NCBI GenBank assembly: GCA_002428905.1
Contig: DIYD01000299.1
Coordinates: 1 to 5,346 of the forward strand
DNA: 5,346 nucleotides
Direction: 5' to 3'
Origin: Bacteroidetes bacterium UBA6063
Lineage (GTDB): Bacteria > Bacteroidota > Bacteroidia > NS11-12g > UBA9320
Part shown: one piece after another, positions 1 to 4,240 of the stretch
How positions within the stretch are numbered: the stretch's first letter is position 1
Layout: every line of letters starts with the position of its first letter
Notes under the pieces: model-generated
What the model was told of the DNA's origin: nothing
Databases searched by the model: none
What the model saw: the letters and a program-made list of their open reading frames with translations, nothing else
Position numbers and translations under genes: made by a program

Positions 1-484
1 TGATTGTGCAATCAGTTGCGACATCATTGCTGGTTTCTGTACAGAAACCGAAGAAGAACACAAAGATACGCTGAGCCTAATGGCATGGTCTGAATTCGAC
101 TTCTCGTATATGTATTATTACTCTGAACGCCCTGGAACGCTTGCGGCACGTAAATATGCCGATGATGTGCCGTTGGATGTCAAGAAAAGACGACTTACGG
201 AAATCATCGACTTACAAAATGAAGTTTCCCGAGCGAAGAATAAGGCCCGTGAAGGCAGCATAGTAACCGTACTGGTTGAAGCCGAATCGAAACGATCGGA
301 TGACGACTGGATGGGTAAGTGCGATCAACACATTGTAACCATTTTCCCTAAAGAACACTATCAGAAAGGTCAATATGTAGATGTATTGATCGAAAGAAGT
401 ACCACCACCAGCTTAATTGGCAAGGCGGTTGGCCTTAATCCGTATTTCGAGCAGGTTAAAGAAGAAGAAAACGTAGTGAGCTAA
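1..484 (+). CDS. miaB: tRNA-2-methylthio-N6-dimethylallyladenosine synthase MiaB, C-terminal part (5' truncated by window)
   Basis: MiaB is a radical-SAM enzyme that adds a methylthio group to i6A at position 37 of tRNAs reading UNN codons. About 160 C-terminal residues are visible, out of roughly 450-480 in the family. The frame is open from base 2, so the ATG at 80 is an internal Met and not the start. The fragment opens with the end of the radical-SAM barrel (D-C-A-I-S-C-D-I-I-A-G-F-C-T-E-T-E-E), where many bacteria have 'DIIVGFPGETEE'. The hallmark YSERPGT follows at fragment residues 40-46, then a 'DDVP..VKKRRL' linker. A TRAM RNA-binding domain covers about residues 81-144 (REGSIVTVLVE ... 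GQYVDVLIER ... LIGKAV). The iron-sulfur cysteine motif lies upstream, outside the window. The stop TAA overlaps the next ATG by one base (TAATG), implying coupled translation. RimO and MtaB are related, but the YSERPGT wording and the neighbourhood favour MiaB. Confidence 0.95.
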   Translation, partial: DCAISCDIIAGFCTETEEEHKDTLSLMAWSEFDFSYMYYYSERPGTLAARKYADDVPLDVKKRRLTEIIDLQNEVSRAKNKAREGSIVTVLVEAESKRSDDDWMGKCDQHIVTIFPKEHYQKGQYVDVLIERSTTTSLIGKAVGLNPYFEQVKEEENVVS

Positions 485-1731
485 TGAACCTTCAACAAAT
501 CAAACAACGTTTCGGAATCATCGGTAACTCGCCTCGATTGAACTATGCACTGGAAACCGCAGTTCGCGTAGCACCAACCGATATTACGGTATACATTCAG
601 GGAGAAAGCGGGGTTGGTAAAGAGTCTTTTTCCAAGATCATTCACCAACTGAGCAACCGAAAACATGGTCCGTTCATTGCAATTAACTGTGGTGCAATAC
701 CAGAAGGTACGATCAATTCCGAGCTTTTTGGCCACGAAAAAGGCGCTTTTACCGGTGCCATAGAAAATCGTAAGGGATATTTTGAAACAGTTAATGGTGG
801 TACCATTTTCCTGGACGAGATTGGCGAACTACCTATGGAAACGCAATCGCGTTTACTGCGTTTACTCGAAAACGGTGAATTCATCAAGGTAGGATCTTCT
901 AAAGTTCAGACGACCGATGTGCGCATCATTACCGCAACAAATAAGGACTTATTTGAAGAGACCCAAAAGGGTCGGTTTAGAGAAGATTTGTATTACCGAT
1001 TGTCTACCCTACCCATTAAAGTACCTGCACTTCGAAATCGCCCTGGAGACATCTATCTGCTGTTCCGCAAGTTCGCCTTTGACCTCGCGGAAAAATACCA
1101 CGCACCTGAAATCGAATTAGAACCAGATGCGGAAGACCTACTGGTAAAATACACATGGCCTGGCAACATCCGTCAACTCAAAAATCTGGTAGAACAACTG
1201 GCTGTATTGGAACAAGACTCTAAAATATCGGCAGCGGCCTTGCGTCAATATTTGCCCGAACAAACCACGAACCTTCCCGCACTTGCAAACCATTCATCTG
1301 GTAATTCAGGAGGCGATTTCTCTGAACGCGACATCTTCTATAAGATCTTATTCGACATGAAGAATGAAATGTCGGATTTGAAAAAAGTCGTTTTGGAACT
1401 GCTTCAAAACAGCACATCAAAAGATGAAATACTGCAAGGGAACGAAGCGGTGATTCAGCGTGTATTATCTGGAGCATCTTCAGAGCCAGCCCCGGAAATC
1501 ACCATTTCAAGAAAAGAAGAAGAGGAACACCACGATGATCATCACCACTTTGTGATTGACACAGAGGATTCGGTAAATCTGGAGGAAAACCTTTCGCTGG
1601 AAGACAAAGAAGAAGAATTGATCCGAAAAGCATTGCTTAAGAACAACGGAAAACGGAAAAAGGCCGCTCAGGACCTTGGCATTTCCGAACGCACTTTATA
1701 TCGAAAAATCAAACAATATGAACTGGATTAA
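484..1731 (+). CDS. Sigma-54-dependent transcriptional activator, AAA+ and Fis-type HTH, no receiver domain
   Basis: This 415-residue bacterial enhancer-binding protein should use ATP hydrolysis to open sigma-54 (RpoN) promoter complexes. The AAA+ module starts almost at the N-terminus. It shows Walker A GESGVGKE (40-47), the sigma-54-contacting GAFTGA loop (87-92), Walker B GGTIFLDE (105-112), sensor-I ATN (151-153), the arginine-finger region RFREDLYYRL (164-173) and sensor-II WPGNIRQLKN (225-234). All key residues are intact, so the host should have rpoN. A linker of about 110 residues (260-370) holds a helical stretch 'FYKILFDMKNEMSDLKKVVLELL' split around 285-307, and an acidic/His patch with HHDDHHH at 349-355. 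A Fis helix-turn-helix ends the protein (about 371-413, with KRKKAAQDLGISERTLYRKIK split around 390-410). There is no receiver, GAF or PAS domain, so the activating input is unknown. The ATG overlaps the miaB stop and the 3' end overlaps lptE by 14 bases. The family call is firm; the targets are not. Confidence 0.95.
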   Translation: MNLQQIKQRFGIIGNSPRLNYALETAVRVAPTDITVYIQGESGVGKESFSKIIHQLSNRKHGPFIAINCGAIPEGTINSELFGHEKGAFTGAIENRKGYFETVNGGTIFLDEIGELPMETQSRLLRLLENGEFIKVGSSKVQTTDVRIITATNKDLFEETQKGRFREDLYYRLSTLPIKVPALRNRPGDIYLLFRKFAFDLAEKYHAPEIELEPDAEDLLVKYTWPGNIRQLKNLVEQLAVLEQDSKISAAALRQYLPEQTTNLPALANHSSGNSGGDFSERDIFYKILFDMKNEMSDLKKVVLELLQNSTSKDEILQGNEAVIQRVLSGASSEPAPEITISRKEEEEHHDDHHHFVIDTEDSVNLEENLSLEDKEEELIRKALLKNNGKRKKAAQDLGISERTLYRKIKQYELD

Positions 1732-2224
1732 GCAACTTGGCATAGTATTGTTTCTCAGCTGTTCATTTACCTCCTGTGGTATTTATAGCCTTAGTGGTGT
1801 ATCTATCCCACCCGAGATTAAGACGGTTAGTGTTGCATTTATTGAGAACAAGGCTCCAATCATCGCTCCGACCTTGAGTCCCAATTTGACCGACAAATTG
1901 CGTGATCGTTTTTTAACACAAACCAACCTAGCGTTGATTGAAGAAAACGGTGATTTTGCTTTGTCGGGGTACATATCCGATTACAATGTAAGTCCGGTTG
2001 GAGCCGCTGACAATTCTACAGCTTCGAAAAACCGACTTAAGATTACGGTTAAAATGGTTTTGGTGAGCGAGAAAGCAAAGAAACTTGAGTTTGATCAACA
2101 GTTTAGCCAGTTCGAAGACTTCGATGCAAATCAGAGTTTGGCAGATGTGGAAAGCACCTTAATCGAAAGCATATCTGACAACCTGGCTCAAGAGATTTTT
2201 AACAAAGCAGCTTTAAACTGGTAA
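1718..2224 (+). CDS. lptE: LPS-assembly lipoprotein LptE (LptE/RlpB-like)
   Basis: LptE is the outer-membrane lipoprotein that plugs and helps fold the LptD barrel, the last step of LPS transport to the cell surface. I chose the ATG at 1718 (168 residues) rather than the in-frame ATG at 1676, because only the later start gives a proper lipoprotein signal. That signal is M-N-W-I-K-Q, a hydrophobic core (residues 7-17), then the lipobox F-T-S-C with the lipidated Cys at residue 20. The mature protein begins CGIYSLSGVSIPPEIKTVSV, the pattern I associate with Bacteroidota LptE. It continues with an NLTDKLRDRFLTQTNL segment and ends with a helix (VESTLIESISDNLAQEIFNKA), as expected for the small alpha/beta LptE fold. 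It overlaps the upstream activator by 14 bases, and its TAA overlaps the next ATG (TAATG), so translational coupling is likely. No LptD gene is in view. Sequence identity in this family is generally low, so the name rests on motif, size and position. Confidence 0.87.
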   Translation: MNWIKQLGIVLFLSCSFTSCGIYSLSGVSIPPEIKTVSVAFIENKAPIIAPTLSPNLTDKLRDRFLTQTNLALIEENGDFALSGYISDYNVSPVGAADNSTASKNRLKITVKMVLVSEKAKKLEFDQQFSQFEDFDANQSLADVESTLIESISDNLAQEIFNKAALNW

Positions 2225-3369
2225 TGACGGCGGATCAACTGACTTCATACCTTAAGAACTACAAAGACCTTGGTCACGATGCATTGCTGGAAATCAGCGA
2301 TTTACAAAAAAAGTATCCGTGGTTTTCTACGCTACATAGTTTGGAGGCGAAGTGCTTCAAAAATGAAAATCGGTTTGGATTAAAAAAAGCGGTTAAAAAA
2401 GCCTCGCTGTATGCAGGTAACCGGGAAGTACTTTATGCGTTGATTCACGACCAATGGGGGCGCTTTGAAGTGGAAGTTGAAGCAGAAATTGAAGTTGAAG
2501 CTGAGGTTGAATTAGGACACCTACCAAAGGAAAGCGAGCATGAGCCAAGACGCGACGAAGTCGGTCTTGATCAGGACAAGACGGAGTCTTCGTCATGGGA
2601 AGTTGAAGCAGAAGTTGAAGTTGAAGCTGAGGTTGAAAACGTATCTGAAGAAACTGTAATCCCTGAGCAAGAACCACAACATGACGAAGTCGGTCTTGAT
2701 CAGGACATCCCGTCTAAACAAGAGCAAGAGAAAGTTGAATCAGAAGTTGAAGATGAAAGCGTACCTGAAGAGACGGTAATTCCCAAGGAAGAGTCAAGAC
2801 GTGACGAAGTAAGTCTTGATCAGGACAAGACGGAGTCTTCGTCCCGGGAAGTTGTGTACGATCCCCTGGTTGAATTACAAAAGCTTGTACCTGAAGCAGA
2901 GGAGTTACCTGTTCCAACGCCACCAAAACAGATCAAGACATACGATCCGCTGGTAGAATTACCAAAACTCGAAAAGAAGAAGGCAAATCAACCGGGTAAA
3001 AAAGACTTCTATTCGTGGCTCGACTCCCTTGGGGAAGAGGAAGACGAGAAACCACAACCGGAGGAGAAAAAGCCTCGAAAACTGCAAATGACGGCAGAGG
3101 CCAGTAAGTTGCTGGAAGAATTTATAAAAAACCGTCCGACCATATCCAAAATCCGAAAAGATGTAGACCGACTTGACGTGTATAACCCGGCAAGACAATC
3201 ACCTGAAAATGAAATTGTTAGTGAATCACTGGCCGAACTGTTATTGCGACAGGAAAAACCGGGAAAAGCCGTTGAGATTTACGAAAAATTGAGCTTGCAA
3301 AATCCCGAAAAGATGCCGTATTTTGCAGCCCTGATTGAAAAAATCAAGAAGGACAATAATTTAGAATAA
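2224..3369 (+). CDS. Cytoplasmic TPR-like protein with repetitive acidic central region
   Basis: This 381-residue protein has no signal peptide or membrane segment and no assigned function. Genes of this type recur between lptE and secG in Bacteroidota, from my memory of the family. The N-terminal part (1-80) is helical, with 'KKYPWFSTLHSLEAKCF' and 'KKASLYAGNREVLYALI' resembling a degenerate TPR. The central part (about 84-210) is an acidic imperfect tandem array with E-V-E-A-E runs at 84-96 and 126-138, and DEVGLDQD-type motifs at 111, 154 and 194. Next come two copies of YDPLVEL(Q/P)KL (212-221, 240-249), a FYSWL motif (262-266) and a Lys/Glu-rich linker. The C-terminus carries one clear TPR-like helix pair (SLAELLLRQEKPGKAVEIYEKL from 335), then 'NPEKMPYFAALIEKIKK'. 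The ends look conserved and probably mediate protein contacts. The centre looks lineage-specific, recently expanded and disordered. The ATG overlaps the lptE stop, and secG follows after 3 bases. A role in envelope biogenesis or export is only inferred from neighbours. Confidence 0.85.
   Translation: MTADQLTSYLKNYKDLGHDALLEISDLQKKYPWFSTLHSLEAKCFKNENRFGLKKAVKKASLYAGNREVLYALIHDQWGRFEVEVEAEIEVEAEVELGHLPKESEHEPRRDEVGLDQDKTESSSWEVEAEVEVEAEVENVSEETVIPEQEPQHDEVGLDQDIPSKQEQEKVESEVEDESVPEETVIPKEESRRDEVSLDQDKTESSSREVVYDPLVELQKLVPEAEELPVPTPPKQIKTYDPLVELPKLEKKKANQPGKKDFYSWLDSLGEEEDEKPQPEEKKPRKLQMTAEASKLLEEFIKNRPTISKIRKDVDRLDVYNPARQSPENEIVSESLAELLLRQEKPGKAVEIYEKLSLQNPEKMPYFAALIEKIKKDNNLE
2542..2594. repeat. 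Palindromic REP-like unit, copy 1 (within coding sequence)
   Basis: CAAGAC and its complement GTCTTG alternate: CAAGAC at 2546, GTCTTG at 2564, CAAGAC at 2577, and GTCTTC at 2586. Hairpin 1 pairs CAAGAC (2546-2551) with GTCTTG (2564-2569) and CGAC (2553-2556) with GTCG (2560-2563) around a GAA loop, with one bulged G. An alternative pairs GTCTTG (2564-2569) with CAAGAC (2577-2582), extended by GACGAAG (2554-2560) against CTTCGTC (2588-2594). It codes for E-P-R-R-D-E-V-G-L-D-Q-D-K-T-E-S-S. Confidence 0.75.
2671..2707. repeat. Palindromic REP-like unit, copy 2 (degenerate)
   Basis: The block from GACGAAGT (2683) to GGACA (2707) matches copy 1 over 25 bases, so GTCTTGATCAGGACA is retained. The left arm is CACAAC in place of CAAGAC, and the right side diverges after 2707, so the long hairpins of copies 1 and 3 cannot form. 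It codes for DEVGLDQD at residues 154-161. Confidence 0.65.
2791..2843. repeat. Palindromic REP-like unit, copy 3 (within coding sequence)
   Basis: It matches copy 1 at 49 of 53 bases by hand alignment, and is identical over the last 31 (2813-2843). CAAGAC at 2795, GTCTTG at 2813, CAAGAC at 2826 and GTCTTC at 2835 are all kept, as is GACGAAG (2803-2809) against CTTCGTC (2837-2843). The inner CGAC/GTCG stem is weakened (TGAC/GTAA). It codes for E-S-R-R-D-E-V-S-L-D-Q-D-K-T-E-S-S. Confidence 0.75.
2857..2970 (+). repeat. Pair of YDPLVEL(Q/P)KL coding repeats
   Basis: Thirty-base segments at 2857-2886 and 2941-2970 encode YDPLVELQKL and YDPLVELPKL, 28 codons apart. Codon choices differ (CCC/CCG, GTT/GTA, CTT/CTC), so this duplication is older than the acidic array or kept by selection on the peptide. 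It could be a short linear binding motif presented twice. Confidence 0.7.
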
Positions 3370-3372
3370 GAC

Positions 3373-3780
3373 ATGTATACCTTTATTATCGTATTATCAA
3401 TCATCGTTTGTGTTGCACTAACGTTTATCGTATTGATCCAAAACCCAAAAGGTGGTGGAATTGCTTCGAGCTTCTCGGCTGGAAACCAAATCATGGGTGT
3501 TAAGCGAACAAACGAATTAGTGGAAAAGGTTACATGGGGTTTAGCCATTGCGTTACTGGTACTTGCGCTATCAAGCAACTTGTTCATCTCAGGTTCAAGC
3601 GACGCTGTTCAGGAATCGGTTATTCAAGAGCAAATCGACGCTGGCGATTTACCAGAATCTGCTCCTTCTTCGCTACCTACCGGGCCACTACAGGGAAATC
3701 CGGGCGGACCAGGTCAAGGCGGACCAGCAGGTGGTGACCAGGGCCAACCAGCTCCGCAAGACATTCCTGCCAATCCATAA
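3373..3780 (+). CDS. secG: Preprotein translocase subunit SecG
   Basis: SecG is the small accessory membrane subunit of SecYEG that assists SecA-driven export. The 135-residue protein has two hydrophobic segments (about 2-22 and 53-73). They flank the cytoplasmic loop with the family signature V-L-I-Q-N-P-K-G-G-G (20-29) followed by a GIASSFSAGNQIMG-like stretch (29-42). After TM2 comes a short acidic helix (77-92), then a low-complexity Gly/Pro/Gln tail (about 98-135, with GGPGQGGPAGG at 111-121). With the usual two-TM topology this tail would face the periplasm. E. coli SecG is about 110 residues, and longer, variable C-terminal tails are common in Bacteroidota as far as I recall. The ATG lies 3 bases after the upstream stop, so it is probably the last gene of the miaB-to-secG operon. 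No secY or secE is nearby. Confidence 0.95.
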   Translation: MYTFIIVLSIIVCVALTFIVLIQNPKGGGIASSFSAGNQIMGVKRTNELVEKVTWGLAIALLVLALSSNLFISGSSDAVQESVIQEQIDAGDLPESAPSSLPTGPLQGNPGGPGQGGPAGGDQGQPAPQDIPANP

Positions 3781-3798
3781 TTGGCGGATTCTTTCTTC
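3767..3798 (+). terminator. Weak candidate terminator overlapping the secG stop
   Basis: GCCAAT (3769-3774) and ATTGGC (3780-3785) form a perfect 6-bp stem around a CCATA loop, extendable by one T-G wobble and one C-G pair to 3767-3787. A pyrimidine-rich ATTCTTTCTTC tract follows, but it is not a clean T run. The position at the end of the predicted operon fits; the tail is weak, so some read-through into groES is possible. Confidence 0.35.
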
Positions 3799-3810
3799 GG
3801 TCATTTCGAC

Positions 3811-3827
3811 TGTCAGATTCCCTGACA
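3811..3827. promoter_or_regulatory. Perfect dyad TGTCAG-N5-CTGACA, candidate activator binding site
   Basis: TGTCAG (3811-3816) and CTGACA (3822-3827) are exact inverted repeats with a 5-base spacer ATTCC. Its centre lies about 60 bases upstream of the TTGGCAC element and about 110 upstream of the groES ATG. This is a plausible place for an upstream activator sequence of a Fis-type enhancer-binding protein. A looser dyad TGAC (3831-3834) / GTCA (3845-3848) follows. The identity of the binding protein is inferred. Confidence 0.45.
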
Positions 3828-3857
3828 TTTTGACCCAAATTCACGTCATTCCTACTG

Positions 3858-3897
3858 CATGTCAGCCAAAATTTGAATTGGCACAAAATGTGACATG
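3858..3897. promoter_or_regulatory. Composite inverted repeat covering the groES promoter region
   Basis: CATGTCA (3858-3864) and TGACATG (3891-3897) are exact inverted repeats, enclosing GCCAA (3865-3869) and TTGGC (3878-3882). The left arms are adjacent, but the right arms are separated by ACAAAATG. The dyad spans the candidate -24/-12 element. It could be an operator or an RNA/DNA fold, or partly reflect the promoter sequence itself. The region 3781-3930 holds no gene. Confidence 0.35.
3878..3895 (+). promoter_or_regulatory. Near-consensus sigma-54 (-24/-12) promoter before groES
   Basis: TTGGCAC (3878-3884) matches the -24 element exactly. The -12 element is GTGACA (3890-3895) against the usual TTGCA-like consensus: the spacing puts G3892 at -13 correctly, but position -12 is A rather than C. 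Transcription would start near 3905, giving a leader of about 26 bases. No Bacteroidota sigma-A pair (TTTG with TAnnTTTG at proper spacing) is visible here, though a TATAAA at 3905-3910 lies 21 bases after TTGGCA and could act as an alternative -10. Confidence 0.4.
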
Positions 3898-3930
3898 AGA
3901 GAGTTATAAAAATTAGTTCAGAATACCATT

Positions 3931-4200
3931 ATGAAAATTCAACCTTTAGCAGACAGAGTTCTAGTAGAACCTGCTCCAGCAGAAGAGAAGACAGCTGGCG
4001 GAATTTACATTCCGGATACAGCAAAAGAGAAACCTCAAAAAGGTACGGTAGTAGCCGTAGGTCCGGGTAAGAAAGATGAACCTACTACGGTTAAAGCCGG
4101 CGACCAGGTGCTTTACGGTAAATATTCGGGTACTGAGATTACTGTTGATGGCACAGACTATTTAATGATGCGCGAATCTGACATCTTAGCCATCGTTTAA
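3931..4200 (+). CDS. groES: Co-chaperonin GroES (Hsp10)
   Basis: GroES forms a seven-subunit lid that caps the GroEL folding chamber in the cytoplasm. The 89-residue protein is near the usual 90-97. It starts with the typical MKIQPLADRVLVEP and carries the mobile loop (about 16-34) with GGIYIPD at 23-29, which contains the hydrophobic I-Y-I that docks onto the GroEL apical domain. It continues with KGTVVAVGPGK (37-47), KAGDQVLYGKYSGTEI (55-70) and ends RESDILAIV. The start is fixed by this N-terminal match. The base run before the ATG (GAATACCATT) has no useful Shine-Dalgarno match, which is normal in Bacteroidota. groEL follows after 40 bases, so the two form the standard chaperonin operon. 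A 150-base intergenic region upstream carries the likely promoter. Confidence 0.98.
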   Translation: MKIQPLADRVLVEPAPAEEKTAGGIYIPDTAKEKPQKGTVVAVGPGKKDEPTTVKAGDQVLYGKYSGTEITVDGTDYLMMRESDILAIV

Positions 4201-4240
4201 TTTTAATTATTCACGAACAGAGACTTAAACAAAGAAAGTA

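Larger units (their letters stand above)
2473..2850 (+). repeat. Imperfect in-frame tandem array inside the TPR gene (about 40-43 codons per unit)
   Basis: Three units of about 120-129 bases are visible. A 39-base stretch coding E-V-E-A-(E/I) runs occurs at 2473-2511 and again at 2599-2637 with a single base change (ATT to GTT); a decayed third version (EKVESEVEDE) follows the second unit. Each unit also carries a GACGAAGT..TCTTGATCAGGACA block at 2554, 2683 and 2803. Units 2 and 3 share an 'SEETVIP/PEETVIP' segment. All spacings (126, 129, 120) are multiples of three, so the frame is kept. The near-identity points to recent duplication. The E-V runs themselves are built from GAAGTT-like 6-base steps, prone to slippage. 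Confidence 0.88.
1..3780 (+). other. Predicted five-gene transcription unit miaB - activator - lptE - TPR protein - secG
   Basis: All five genes run in the same direction with no gap larger than 3 bases. The junctions are TAATG at 482-486, a 14-base overlap at 1718-1731, TAATG at 2222-2226 and a 3-base gap at 3370-3372. No space for a promoter or terminator exists between them, so one transcript with coupled translation is likely. Any promoter is upstream of the window or inside miaB. This is inferred from spacing only. Confidence 0.8.

Noticed and set aside
1676..1717. Earlier in-frame ATG for lptE at 1676
   Set aside because: It adds 14 residues (MAFPNALYIEKSNN) ahead of the signal peptide and a 56-base overlap; the ATG at 1718 gives a textbook lipoprotein signal.
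2393..2677. Minus-strand open frame rich in Leu/Gln opposite the acidic repeat
   Set aside because: It is the complement of the GAAGTT-type repeats (giving QLQLQL-like peptides), with no independent evidence of coding.
2473..2850. CRISPR-like array or phase-variable switch
   Set aside because: Repeats are coding, unevenly spaced, imperfect and all multiples of three, so they neither resemble CRISPR units nor would produce on/off frameshifts.
3548..3898. 116-codon open frame overlapping secG and the intergenic region, + strand
   Set aside because: It lies in another frame of secG, has no recognisable domain and would cover the promoter region; it is a shadow of secG's composition.
3781..3930. 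CIRCE operator (TTAGCACTC-N9-GAGTGCTAA) before groES
   Set aside because: Searched by eye in the whole spacer; no such inverted repeat is present.
4201..4240. Separate promoter or regulatory RNA between groES and groEL
   Set aside because: Only 40 A/T-rich bases with no hairpin or promoter pair; a normal intra-operon spacer.
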